A stretch of DNA of 64,000 bases from Neelides folsomi. Lineage: Eukaryota > Arthropoda > Collembola > Neelipleona > Neelidae. Below, piece by piece: positions 40,101-52,581 of this stretch (positions within the stretch are counted from its first letter, which is position 1; the number at the start of each line of letters is the position of its first letter). The position numbers and the translations under genes are program-made. The notes beneath the pieces were generated by a model. It was not told where the DNA came from. It made no database searches and saw only the letters and a list, made by a program, of their open reading frames with translations. The DNA is taken from the NCBI GenBank assembly GCA_034687125.1, contig JAQGBZ010000102.1:124001-188000 (forward strand). Reading direction: 5' to 3'.

Positions 40101-43100
40101 AATTCATTACTTTTCGATGCGCCTTGCTGGCTACCTTGTCCAAATTTACTTTCCTCTTCAGAAACCCAAGACCCCTTCCCCATCTCTTTACTTCAATGTC
40201 TTTAAACCACCGTCTTCTCCTATTTATAAAATGGTTGCCAAATTCAATGCAAGTCTATAATTTCCCTTTCAAAAATTCTTTTCAACAAATTCATTATTAA
40301 ATGAAAGGCCAATTTAGCATACTATTTAATCAACAGCAACAAACTAATTTTCTCCCAGCAAACTCGAGAAAGGATTAAATATTTAAGAACTCAGCTTCAA
40401 CAAAGTAATTATACCTTTAAACAAATGATCGTAGACTCTATAGATTCTTGTATATGTAGGAATGGCCCATTTATTTTGTAAATTAGGAAGTTCCTTTAAG
40501 ACCATTTTTGATAAGCATGCAAATTAATTTAATTTGATTTCGACATTTTCCCTTTCAATTATCCTGGTAGAAGATTGCAGCTTTGTATTTAATGAAAGCC
40601 AAACGATCGATCCAATTAACTGCACAGATAAGAAAAACAAGTTTCTGTCCATAAATCAATATCCATTATTATCATTATGTGTACCATACTAATATTAAAT
40701 ATTTTATCACAAGGATATTTTATATCTTGGTTGATAATAAATTAGAATTTTATTAAAAAAATACGGAAAAGTTATATTAAAATAATGCAGTAGAAAAATA
40801 TCCTGTCCATACTTTTATGGAGGACTCGGAAGAGTGAAGAGTCATCGAGATTAATTCTCCAGGGGCTAGATGGTAAATGATGAAGATGTGGAGATAATTT
40901 GGCTGATGCCTCTCATGATTTCTCCATAAGTTGGAAAGCTTTTTTCCTCCCAGCTGAGTCTTTCCTATTTTATAGCCCATAAAGATTCTGAATACATGCA
41001 TACATATTATTAAACTTGCATGCCTAATACTTTCCGAACATTTCTCCATCATGGGCCATCATGGATATTGTAAATATGAAACACATTCTGAAAAATATCT
41101 CATAAATTCCCTTTAGCTCAAAGAATAGGAAACTGAGAAGATCCGGCAAATTTCATCTCCGTTACAATTATTTATGATTGAATGGCATTAGATAGACTTT
41201 GAAAGTCCAAGAGAAGTCCAACCCTTTCGGGAGTTAAAAATGATCCGATCCATAAAAACGCCCCAACATTTTCTAGTAGCCGGGCTCCAAAAACAATTCC
41301 ACCTTCCCTTATTATATTTCGGATAGCTGACTCTCAATCTGACAGGGATGTCGCATAGGGGGCTTCTTTCTATAGCCCACTAAATCTGTCAGCTGTCTCA
41401 AGACAATCATCAAGTCAGAACCTAAGTCGGGTGTGGTGATGATAAAAAAGCTTTCTCCTTCCATCAGGTTTCCTTCAACTCTGAACTCAAAATGTCTCTC
41501 CCTAACCATGCAAACTTTGACGCTCAAAGGAAAATGAAAGTTTATAGCATTACGAGATCGTATAATAAACAATTCAATTAAAATTAAGCTGGGACACAAA
41601 TAATATAAAATCAAAGTGGGAATGTTACTGGTACTTAAGGCTTGTAAAAGAAAACTACAAGAACTCACAGTGTGTGTAAATGCAATATGTCTCGAACGAG
41701 CTTTAATAAACACTCGGTCTGTATTTGCCCAAATGTGTTATGATGTGCAACTGGGAAAGAGTTGAAATTGAGCAGAGCCCATGAGAATCTCGTGGTGAGG
41801 AAAAGGGAGGAAAATGAGTAATGGAGGAGAAACAATGGGGGTATAGGAGAAGGCATATGAAAAATAATTTTATTCCTCATGTGGAGGAATGTGAGCGAAA
41901 GTAGATTAGAGAAAGTGAAGTGAGGACGGGAGTAACATTCCACTTTTCCACTCCTTGCCTCACTCACGAGAGAACTCTATTGATTTTCTTCCCTCCACTA
42001 ATGGAGACCTGAGAAAATCAAAAAAACCAAAAAGAGAGAGAGAAAGAGAAAAATGAAAAGTATAAAAAAAGACTCGAAGCAAATAATGGGCTTTCTCTTC
42101 GCCAAGAGCCCAAGTCCGGACCACCTCCTGTAATTTCACATTTTACAACCAAAGGAAGGAACTAAACAGCCCCTACATGAGGCTTATTGCCTCCAGTTTT
42201 TGACCATTATGCCAAAGCATACATAAACCATTTTTATCTCGCTCAATTCTCCTTTTATCTCGCTATTAAAATACTTTTCAATGTCCAATTATTATATGGA
42301 CAATTAATGTCCCAGCATTTCCATTAAAGTCAAGAACCAGTAAATGAAGGGATCATAAATGTGGAATATTCCTTTTAATTTATTGAGTGCCTTAAAATGA
42401 ATTCTGGAGGAAGCATGCGTTGAGAACAGGGCCGTGTTAAAAGTGCCGAGAGACAGACTATGTGAATGTAATTAGACACATCATTCATATTTGGACGGTT
42501 GCGTTCAAAGCAAACTGACATTAGATCTAGACATTAAAATAATTGAAACGAGAATTGCTCAATGTTTAATTAGCATAGGTTCAAGTAGTCCCTCGAGATC
42601 TGTCAAAAATATTCTCCTTCATGTTGATCATAATTATTAACGGGGACATTAAAGCGGAGTGAGTAAAAACTTGATATGTTTGCAGAGGCCGGGAATGTCC
42701 TCCGGAATATTCCTCCAGTGGCACACTTTGCCGATCCGGAGCTTCTACACTACGACGGTCGAAGAGCATGGGGAATGGCATAAGCAAAATTGGATTCTCC
42801 GACTCGCCCTCGTCGACGTCCTCCTCCTGTGAGGAACTCAAAAGGCCTTGCATCATAGCAGAGGAAATGCCAGCTCCCGACACTGTCAAGAATGTTCGGA
42901 CAGTGTTTGAGAAAATGTTATCTCGTCCTCGCCAACGAACCTCATCTTCGGAAGAGCATTACGTGGCTAATGGGAGCTCACCCATTTCAACAAATGCAAA
43001 TTTCTCTTCAGTAAAATCGAACCCAACGAGCAAGATCCTCCGGTCAGAGTCGATGCGAGATAAAGAGGACTCGCACAAGGGTCGTTTGGGGAAGCCTATC

Positions 43101-44066
43101 TCCTCCACCGCCAACGGCAAAAATTCAAATCAAGTCAGTTCGACAGGGAAGGATGGAAGGAAGCCGACACTAACGAGGAAATTTTCCGAACCAATTGCCA
43201 CACTGGCTAAAAATTTCCAGAATGGTGGCCCTGCTCCCATGCCCTCCTCCCATCATAATAATTCTTCTAGTGTTCATAACGGGAAAGTGGTAAGCTACAA
43301 TGGGGTTGGGAGCGTCTCATCGCAAAGCTCAACATCCGAAGACGAACTTCCCTCGCTTGTGTCCTCCGTGGGGAGCTTGATGGAATGCGGGGAAGATGTG
43401 AAAATCATCCCTCAAGAAGTATTGAACCGAATCCGCTCTTGTGGAACAACCACCACTTACTTCGGAGGGCAGATCGTGAGTAAGACGGTTAAAAACCGGA
43501 AGCTTCCACTCCCGGACCAGACACCTTCTTCCGCCTTCGATCCCTTCCCACCTCACTCAACGAGTCCTAACTACATTCCTGAAGAAAGGTTGCCTCTCAC
43601 GACTTCCTCGCGAAAATCCGCAGAAGGGAATGAATTTGGGCATAATCCCAATTATTCACATTTCGAAGAGATGTCTCCTCCTCCCTCGCGCCCCTCTTAC
43701 CCATATTCACTCCCACTTGAACTGTTTGGACAGTTGGGGATGGGCCCAAGAGGAGACACGACACCGCGGATCATCTCTGTCCTTCCCAAGAGCCCGCAGT
43801 CCTCTCCGTCAAAGAGTCCTGTGCTCATGGAAGGAAGAAATTCCCCCGAAGGGTGCGAAAACCTCCAGCCAGTATGGATCAATGAAATCTCTTCGGATTC
43901 TAAAGAGAACGGACATTCTATTTGTTCACACAAGTTTTCCTCAGACCAAGACACGAATAACAATTGTAATGGATTCGTCTCAAAGGTCCTCGTCGGTGGA
44001 GAAAAGAAAGAGATGGAGGAGTCAGATAAGAAATTCTCACAAGTAACTCCAGGAGCATGGTTCTGA
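31194..44066 (+). CDS. Unrecognised Ser-rich 851-aa protein, nested antisense in the MCU intron
   Basis: Seven coding exons join in phase to exactly 852 codons: 31194-31271, 31878-32059, 35588-35689, 35757-35772 (16 nt), 35959-36263, 36890-37381 and 42686-44066. The start ATG reads MGRGRLRRGFSLEVIFEED; the exon itself opens at acceptor 31047, so a noncoding 5' exon lies upstream. The N-terminal third alternates acidic patches (MEFVEWDEFSPEEERGER, LGSEEEDGDSDD) with basic ones. A short motif occurs twice, DVKKVRALFE (about 280-289) and DTVKNVRTVFE (about 457-467). Between them lie a basic RRSKSMG (416-422) and KIGF (426-429), which fits the RVxF-type PP1 docking pattern. The C-terminal half is Ser/Pro/Asn-rich with one ordered-looking block (IPQEVLNRIRS, GTTTTYFGG). 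No enzyme fold or transmembrane segment was seen. It is probably a disordered scaffold or regulatory protein; family unknown. The fifth exon's acceptor (TATAAG) is the weakest boundary. Confidence 0.78.
32060..35587. other. Intron 2 of the nested gene
   Basis: Bounded by donor GTAATT at 32060 and acceptor TTTCAG ending at 35587. I see no further exon or repeat element in it. Confidence 0.6.
37382..42685. other. Intron 6 of the nested gene
   Basis: Bounded by donor GTTAAT at 37382 and acceptor GTTTGCAG ending at 42685. It contains several antisense or sense ORFs of 60-133 codons (for example 41312-41713, minus) with no splice or domain support. A GC-richer patch near 39.85-40.1 kb could be regulatory; nothing specific was identified. 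Confidence 0.5.
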
Positions 44067-47000
44067 AACTTCATCCGTCTCACCTTCAAACTCCTTTACG
44101 ATCCCATTAACAATCCTTATCTTGACCACTTCTCACTTTCACTGCATAATTGAACTCCTTGTACTTTCTTCCCTATCTATTTATTCCTACCCAAGAAACT
44201 TAACCCACTCTTCTCCTAATATGATTTAAATCTTAAAATCCTTTATTCTATTAGATATACTACATAGGTAATTAATATATCTGTATTTTGTACTACTGCA
44301 TAATTAATATATTATTTTATGCACAATATACATAATGGGTATAATATTTACAGATAGACTTTTTTAAATGCTTACAATTAATACGTATTTACTTAGATTT
44401 AGATTTTGATTGTTCGGTTGTAATCTATTATGATTATGAATTCGATTTAACGTACGTTACCTAAACTTATATAATTAAGTATTATGATATGATATACGAT
44501 TTGTAAATATAAAGACAAGCAGCTAAATGGCCTTAAAATAAACTGAAAATATTTATATACTACTACCTGTAGGTATGTAATATACGAACATTTAGATATG
44601 TTATACCATATTATTACTAATTAAATATTACTTATAAATATACAACACTATTAATTGTATGTACTTACATATTATAACTGAGAGTATATACAAATACATA
44701 TATAGCATAAATATTTACATTATCTTATTGATTAATAGTAGAATTATGTTTATTAATATGAAAAGACTTTTGAAAACTTATATTCAAGTTGTGTATGAAG
44801 TGTTTACTGTTTATTAAATATAAAATAATGGCTAAACTTATTACCAACTCTAATACTTAAATGCTCTATAGTATATCGGTAGCTCTTTAGATTTATTGCA
44901 CATAGAACATTAAGTTGAACGAAGATTAACTTGATTGAGCGATTAATTAAATTAAAAAAATTTTCAAATTAGTTTATCTTTATATCCTTACAAGAATGTT
45001 CTGTTATTACTTAAATCTTTTAATGAATAAACGAAAGTATTATTATCTATCTAAGAAACTTTGAAAGAAGTCAATTAATTTCATAATTGCATCCTAAATA
45101 AAATTATTTTCATTCTCAAATAGGCTCCAGAATTAAATTGTCAGCGTCGTTTAATAAATTAATTTTTATAAATCAAGTTATATTTATGATGAACTTAATC
45201 ATTAAATGTAAAAAATATTTTAATCCTTTTATCTACGTTGGAGAAATCCAAACTTTTGATTAAGGACCACTTGAGGTCTTCAAACTTGATAAGGTAATTA
45301 AATTAAAAACTCATTAAAATCTTTCTATCATGCGAAAATGTGGAAAATTGGGGAAATATTCAATTTTCCGTCTTTTCGTATACTCTACTTACAATATTCA
45401 GCTTTCAGCATAAGAAATAATAAAAAAATATTTCATAGTTCAATTATAAAAGATCTCTAGAGATATTCTTAAAGCTTATCTAAATGTAATTGTATTACAT
45501 GAGAGGTAAGTATATTGCTTGACCTACATTTGAGAAATTGTAGCAATAAGGCATTCAGCAAACGAGAAATTTTTGAAAAACGAAAATGTCACATTTCAAT
45601 ATTACAAGAGCCGAGAAAGTCAAGAAAAGAAAGTTTTGGCATAGGGGAAAAGATCTTTGTTGATTATGTATGCATGAAAGAGTATAAATATAATAAGTTT
45701 GTTTGTATGTGTTTGTATACTTCCACATAATTGTCATATACTCTCTAAATTTCTCTCTCCTTTCATATTAAAAGTTTTGAGTAAAATTGTCTGAAAGTGG
45801 AAGAGAGTCATTTTACTTTAGTGAGATTCGGTTTGAGACTCTTAGAAAGACAAAAAGAAGGCATTGGAAGCGAGATTCTTGGCTCTGAAATTTAACCCAC
45901 ATATATCCATATTCTGAAGAGAGAAAGTTCGTAAAACGGTGCAATGCAGACACTCGAAATCTCATTCTGGTTTCGAACTCCTTAGCGAGTAAAATAGAAA
46001 AGTTGAAGGATAAAAGATTCCCTGGGACCCACAGAACTATTTTATAACTCAAGAGCCCCCACCTCTCCTCTTTATCGATTCCAATTTTTAATCCGCCGTC
46101 GACTTTCCCATTGCATTCTGCCTCTTCTGATCAAACTACCCTCACAGTCGACCACACATAACAAAACCAAATAAAAACAGAAAAGGAACCACCAAACTTT
46201 TCACAATTGAGAAATAAACTTCCTTGTTCTCAAATTGAAACATTATTTGTCCAACGGGGAACTCATACAGAATTAAAGAAAATAAATAAACACCATTTCC
46301 ATCCCATGTCCCACGTGCCAATGAATAGCAAATGATTGAAGATTAATTAAAAGCAAATTTTAATCAATAGTCAAATGAATGGGCGCGGCAAGAATTTGCA
46401 ATTTAAAGGTTCGCGTGAGATTCGAAGTCTCTCCGATAAGATTTAATATTATGAGCATGTTCATAAAGAATAAAAACTTCAGGATGAATAGAATGGAGAA
46501 ATAGGAATCTCTGTGAGTAATTTTATATCGATTGAGGAGAAAATTTGTGAGAAAATGTATAAGCCTCTCCTATTTTTCACACTCTCATAAGTATTAATGA
46601 AACGTGTGGTTTGAATTTTGAACCCAGGCAGAATTCTAATCCGCTTTCCCAGACCTTTAAGCCTCTATTCGAAGAATCCATAATTTACCAAAGTCCCCTC
46701 GAGATAAACAAGATAATACAACAGGGCAGACATACAAATAATTCTTATTCTTCCATAAAACCACTCCACATATGAGAGCTGCACACAAGATGCAGAATCC
46801 TCTATTTTTAATATTGCCAAAATAACTTTCATAGCTCTCATTTCTAATCATTTAAATACACCTCTAAGAAACTTTTAAAGAAAGCTGTGAATAAAGTAAT
46901 CTTTGAAGTTTAACATTTCCAATTTTATACTTATAGATTTGAATGAGTATTTAGGTCTGTGTAAACTCTATCCATACAAATATTTATAATCAAGATGTAA

Positions 47001-48129
47001 AAAACATTATCCTTGGGTAAAGTAGTTCAGGATTCCGTTCCAGGAGCAGGAACTCAAAACGGAAGAAGTTGGTAAGTTTTGGAAAGTCAGACTAACGCGT
47101 GACCGTGGTATAATCCGAGGTAGTTGACATGAGTTAAGAGCCCATGGGTGAATAATAGGTGATTGAATAAGATTAGAAATTCGGTGAGTGTGGAAGGACC
47201 CGGGTCCAGATTTACTTGGAGGGACGCCAAAGGACAAGAGTGCAAGATTTTCTTTTGTATAACGCATATTCCTATTCTATGTTTACCACTTCCTTCCAGT
47301 GTTCTTCCAGTTCTATCCGACATAGAAAATAAGGGTGGGAGTGAGACCTCCCACTTTACGACCATACATAAATTTCGCACATTCTACACCGACTTGGCCT
47401 ATTTATTTTCAAGTCCTCTAAAAAGTCTAAAATGCTCTGCAAAATCTCTTTCATTTAAATACATACTCAAGTATTTAGTTATGTTATTTGGAATACCATA
47501 ATTTAATAAAAAATATTATGTATTATAATCTACGTGTTTCAAATAATGCTTTATCTAATATATTTTGAAACACCAATTTCCTTATACTTATCTTACCAAC
47601 ATTAAAGAAATTAATATTTGTATTAAATAATTAATGTATTTTATTTTAATCCCTATTAAACCCTAGTGATTATTGGCTATATAATATATAATTTGTTAAA
47701 TAAGTATTTATACAAAGAGCAAATTTCGTCATATCTGTAGTCTGTAGTTTACAGTTTGTATGTAGATTATGAGGAGCAAAAATGATTTTTAGAGACTGAA
47801 GTTAAGAGAATTTACAAGTAAAATGATGCTTAAGTGACAAATTATTGTCAGTAACAGATGCTCCGTGAAATAATTTTAACTCGTGAGTCAAATTATTTTA
47901 CCCAAATTCCCAAATCATGTAGACAAAGTGAGGTCGAAATTGTCAGAAGGGAAAATGCAAATGACCATTTGATGAATGGGTGTGAATCAAGTTCCAATTT
48001 TTCGCATTAATAATTCATTTGTGTTGGGAGTTGACGGAAGGTAACTGTGCAGGTAATGTTAATGAGTTTGGAGTGACTGGTTTGACTAATGTAGAAAATG
48101 ACTTGTTAAGAGCATAGTTTTGAGCTTAC
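44067..48129. other. 3' UTR of the nested gene and remaining MCU intron
   Basis: The first 500 nt are probably the 3' UTR of the nested gene. The rest is AT-rich intronic DNA of MCU without supported exons. ORFs around 47.0-47.5 kb on both strands overlap each other and look like chance. Confidence 0.5.
44537..44542 (+). promoter_or_regulatory. Candidate poly(A) signal of the nested gene
   Basis: AATAAA about 470 nt after the stop codon at 44066, within very AT-rich sequence, so specificity is modest. Confidence 0.4.
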
Positions 48130-48836
48130 TCGTTTCGTCGGGGTTCTCGTGTAGAGAGTCGGTCCTTTTGGCACTCAGCGGTGGAACGGTGGCTCCTGCT
48201 CCACTTTCATTCACACAGCCTCGGACGACATTAGTAATCCGCACCTGGAAATTACATTTCAATATTAACCGCAAATACTCTTACTGGAGAAATGCATGTG
48301 AGTGGTGCGTGTTTACTTGTACTTTTATCTACTCGAATTCAAAATTCGACCAACATTTCCATTTCATTTCAATTAATAAGAAAATCTATAATCCAATGCG
48401 TATTTTCGTCAAATTTCACTTTATTGAACATTTTAATTAAGAGAAACAATTGAAATCTTGAGATTCAGTATTTGGATTTTGATGGGATAAACCCCTTCCT
48501 CAGATTTGTCATCTCAAATTCTACAGAGAATCCAAAGGGCTTCTTTGACACAAGGGTTGTGAAATGTGTCAAGTTAAGTTCATTCCACGTGTCCGCACAA
48601 TATCAAAATTTCCGAATGTCATGAATGCAAAGGCAAGGATATGACAGGAGAAATAATTAAGAAATTTTACTTACGGGTGGCTGCGGAATAAGAAGTCGGT
48701 AGGTCTTCTGCTCCGCCGCCGGTTTAAGGGCCGACAGCTGCCGGAAAGGAAAGTGGAGGCCGAGGGATCGCCGACCAAGGACCTGCGGAGCTCCAGCCGA
48801 CAGGAACTTGAGGAACAACACTCCTTCCTTCTTCAT
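48130..48836 (-). CDS. MCU: Mitochondrial calcium uniporter, exons 1-2 (targeting sequence)
   Basis: Two minus-strand exons, 48836-48675 (phase 0, donor GTAAGT) and 48244-48130 (phase 1, donor GTAAGC). The ATG opens MKKEGVLFLKFLSAGAPQ, then LGRRSLGLHFPFRQLSAL. This is a basic, acid-poor, amphipathic leader typical of mitochondrial import. Exon 2 adds a stretch ending HENPDET. Its final single nucleotide (A) joins the GT at 11243 to make Ser, giving [16 protein letters not shown]. That aligns with the stretch just before the LPSRRE block in MCU proteins. The phase match, the leader, and the absence of any nearer candidate support joining these exons across about 37 kb. They could instead belong to another mitochondrial protein with an unseen 3' exon. 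Confidence 0.75.
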
Positions 48837-49848
48837 CTCTCACTCTATTTACATATGATCATCTGTAAAGATCAGAGGTATTTTTAAAATTCCTCATTGG
48901 GAAAGAGGCGAATGTTGAATTTCAATGCAGGAAGGAAAGTTAAGAAGGACATTATAATATTCAAATATAGCCAAACTGTTGTAAAAAGTAACTTATTAAA
49001 CTGGTAATGCCAAGTAAATGGAGTAGCTCAATTGAAACATTAAAAATAATAAGAAGCAATGAACGAAATGAGTGATATGAATATCCTGCGGTGTTTCCTG
49101 TGGAGGTATTCCAAACATTGTTTTTATCACTTCTTATGCTTAAATACCTACGTACATATGTAAACAAAACTTCTTAAGTAAATGAGTATAACATTGCTAA
49201 TTCATATAAACTTACTACTATTTATTATTTATTATCTTACATTTTAAAAGCATTTACTGAATATATAGAAAGATAAACAATTCCTTGAGTTAAAATGTTT
49301 ATTTTAACACCAGCTAATTTTATATTTCCAATGATCTTGTGATTCTGATGTATGAAGACCTGGCTGTCTTTCAAACTTATGAAACGAAACACATTTGAAT
49401 ATCATCAAAAAAGGTGAGTTTAATTAAAAGATAAAAAATTACATTCTAAAATCAGAGGGCTTACCTTAAAAAGCCCTGGCAGTCGAGAAAACTCTTGCAA
49501 TATAAACTTATCAAGCTTCTTCACTTCCAAAGAACGAACATCACAAAACTCAAATATTAATCACTGTTTCTCTTCAACCTACTAATATTCAGGTTCCATG
49601 TCTGACTCTGTTCGTATGTTTCAAATTTTATCTGTAAAGATAAGTTATATTATTTCTTTCAAATAATAGCACAAAACATGGAAAATTGATAAATAATTTT
49701 CATATCAATTTTACTATACAGGTCATATTTATCTCAAAATTTTGAATATAAATTCGTATTATGTAATAACAACATTAAAGTATTAGATTATCTTACTTGT
49801 AATGTTGCAATGATAAACGGAACGTCAAATATGAGGTCGAGTGAATTT

Positions 49849-50070
49849 TTAAAAGATAGTATAAGGTTCGTTGAGAGATAAAAGAGGGTTTACGTTAGAT
49901 GAAATAGAATGATGTTCCGGGTCTTCTAAAACAAATCCCGGTGTTTTCGAGGCTAAGTCTTTAGAAGCAATGTGAGAGGTTCTTTTCCGTTCCTTGCCAA
50001 AATATCGACTGAAGAATCGACGCAAACTCTTTTGAGAACCTCTCTGCTTGGCAAAATTTCCTCTCAACTT
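49849..50070 (-). CDS. Candidate terminal exon of an unassigned minus-strand gene
   Basis: An open segment of 74 codons begins immediately after a good acceptor (TATATTGCAG) and runs to a stop at 49849. It reads KLRGNFAKQRGSQKSLRRFF and later PGFVLEDPEHH, ending NEPYTIF. A second frame of the same segment is also open for 37 codons. No upstream exon of matching phase was found; the nearest exon-like stretch (50453-50359, minus) ends in phase 2 and would not keep this frame. I do not recognise it. It lies between the divergent MCU and prenylcysteine oxidase starts and may be an untranslated or spurious exon. Confidence 0.25.
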   Translation of the reverse strand, partial: KLRGNFAKQRGSQKSLRRFFSRYFGKERKRTSHIASKDLASKTPGFVLEDPEHHSISSNVNPLLSLNEPYTIF

Positions 50071-50852
50071 CTGCAATATAGTATATCATACAAAGTTACG
50101 TTGAAGTTTGCACTTCCTATGAAATCATCGCCAAGTATAGTTTTCAACGAGAACACACCAATCTTCAAATGATATCAATTAATTGACTAATGAAAGAGAA
50201 AGAAAAAATCAACGCCAGAAGGAAACTCTTTCTTGAAACTGAAGAGGAAACGTTTGCATTTATTAAAGCTCGAATAATATGTCAAAATGAAAAACACGAC
50301 ATGTCTTAAAATGCTTTAAAATTGCCAATTAAAGAATATAAAATAATAAGATATTTACCTTAAATAAATTAATAATATTTCGTTATTTCTCATTCTCATC
50401 ATCATTTCATTATTAATCCAGTCACCAAATGAGAGGTCGATGTCTTGAAGCTCCTGGATGAAAAATCTAATGATCAAATATAATAAATTAAGTTTTGAAC
50501 ATTTTTATTCCTTGATTCAATGATAAGAAATATTACGACTCATGAAATCATGTTATAATGTACAAGTAGATTGTATTTATTCATATGTTAAAATAGCTTC
50601 ATTTAAATTTTCATATTTTACTTTACATTATTGTGAGAAGAAGAATGGACTGAAATGCCGATCAAACTAAATTGCGAAAAATAAGGTTCAATCTTGATAT
50701 CCCAAGCGAAACGGTGAAAATTTCCCACAGAATGTATTAATTTTTACCGCAATCTCAAACCATGAAGTGAAGTGTAGGGAGGAAATCCAACAAAAACCGG
50801 AGTGGATTATTATAAGTTATAAAAATTATCGGCGTTAATTGTAATAATTAAA

Positions 50853-52581
50853 ATGTTGCAAAGGGCAAAAGAAAGTAAAATTAGAAATTATCTCACTCCC
50901 CTCTTTACGTCCTTATTCATTTGTTCAACAAGCATCTCATTTGCATTCGGAGAAAGACCTTTGAGAATTGGTTTGTACCAAATACATTAACTTAAAAAGC
51001 TAATTACTAATTAATAAGGTTAAATAATTATAAATAACGTATTTTCTATAATTATATAATATCTTTACTTAGGTGTTGTTGGGGCCGGCATAGGAGGATC
51101 AGCATTTTCATACTTCTTAAAAGATCTCTTAAAAGAGGATGTCGAAATCACAGTATTCGAGCAAAGTTCCATCATCGGAGGAAGAACGCAAACAAGGAAT
51201 ATGTTTGGGAATGTTTATGAGATTGGTGGATCCGTCATTCATCCTAAGAACAAATACGCTTATGATTTATCAACCAAATTGGGTATTTGAAAATTAATTA
51301 ATTTTTATCTAAAAATGATAACCAGATTAATATTTTCCAAAAAAAACTTATCAACATCAAAGAAATTAATAATCCAAATTCTTAGGTCTTACGAAAATGC
51401 CTGTAAGTTCTGAATCTGGAATGATGTCACTCATAAAAGGAGGAGAAGTTGTTTTTGAAACAAGTTCTTGGACGTTGGTCTCCTTATTTAAAATTATTAA
51501 AAGATATGGATTCGACTTTTATAAGCTTAACTCGATGACGGATACTTTCATTTCCGAATTTGAAAAGTAAAATAATTTATTTTTTACATTAAAGTACTAG
51601 ATGTTAGATTTAATTCTTAATAATTTAATAAAACTTGTAGGATTTACGAATATCAAATGAACGGGAAAAGTTACTCGTCTCCAAAAGAAATGATGGCTGC
51701 AGTGAATCTCCTGGGTTTAACCGATTCTTCTCTCCATGATTATTTAACAAAAGCAGGATATAAGCAAGAATTCATTGAAGAATTAGTTAAAGCAATTACA
51801 CTTGTAAATTATGGTCAAACAACAAACATTCATTCACTAGTTGGTAAGAATAATAAAAATTGTCTTTAAATATTTTAGTTTATAAAAATTTATTTAATAA
51901 GCTGCAATTAATTCTCATTTATTAGGAAGTGTGAGTGTAGCTGGAGCTTCATCGGGTCTATGGAGCGTTGTAGGGGGAAATAAGCTTTTAGCAGAAAGTC
52001 TTCTAAATAATTCCATTTCACAAGTTCATCTCAATACAAAGATCACCTCATCAGAGAAAGATGCAGGGAGTTTCACATTGAAAAGTGGCCAAAGATCCTT
52101 TGGACCATTTGACAAAATCGTCTACGCTCATCCCATGGATGAAGGGAAATATCAAAGGACGATTTCAACTCTCGTGGCCGGCCATTTGAAACCCGAATTT
52201 CAAACTCTAGGCGACATCATTATTCTCGACTCTGCCAACTTCACCTGTTTATCAAGATCTTTCCCAATAAAGCTCTTTGTAGCTGAAACTCTTCCAATTT
52301 ACAAGTTTTTCAGCAAAGAGCCTTTGCCCAAAGAGATGCTTCTCACTTACTTCAATGACATCCTGCAAATCGAAGTAGCTGATTGGCTCGCATATCCAAA
52401 ATACTCCACGGTCCCTCCTCAGCTCTCGTCCTTCAAGGTTGAAGAGAATGTTTATTCGCTCAACGCGATTGAATGGGCAGCCAGTGCAATTGAAATGTCG
52501 TTGATCAGTGCAAAGAATCTTGCCAATCTCATTGCTGGTCCGAAGCAAGGAATGGGGAATGTGCCCAGAAACGAACTGTGA
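50853..52581 (+). CDS. PCYOX1: Prenylcysteine oxidase-like FAD enzyme
   Basis: An FAD-dependent thioether oxidase that breaks down prenylcysteine left by turnover of prenylated proteins, normally in lysosomes. Five exons, 50853-50970, 51073-51282, 51386-51566, 51641-51843 and 51926-52581, join in phase to 455 codons (vertebrate forms are about 505). The N-terminus has a hydrophobic leader, LFTSLFICSTSISFAFG. RIGVVGAGIGGSAFSYFLK follows directly and contains the GxGxxG dinucleotide-binding loop. Further FAD-family blocks are VFEQSSIIGGRTQT and YEIGGSVIHPKN, and in the last exon GASSGLWSVVGGNKLLAE, which is typical of this family. The C-terminal block (NVYSLNAIEWAASAIEMS) is also family-like. 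The first donor is GTTTGT, acceptable but weak. The ATG at 50853 is the only in-frame Met before the leader; it leaves a 17-residue basic/polar stretch in front of the hydrophobic core. Confidence 0.88.

Noticed and set aside
41312..41713. 133-codon minus-strand ORF, overlapping a 100-codon one at 41665-41967
   Set aside because: No domain, leader or flanking splice signals, and it lies inside an intron of the nested gene.
43630..44046. 138-codon plus-strand ORF and a 130-codon minus-strand ORF (43697-44089) in the last exon of the nested gene
   Set aside because: Shadow frames of a GC-richer, Ser/Pro-rich coding exon; they have no splice context of their own.
47007..47501. Overlapping ORFs of 86-112 codons on both strands
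   Set aside because: They overlap each other on opposite strands, carry no domain, and lie in intronic sequence.
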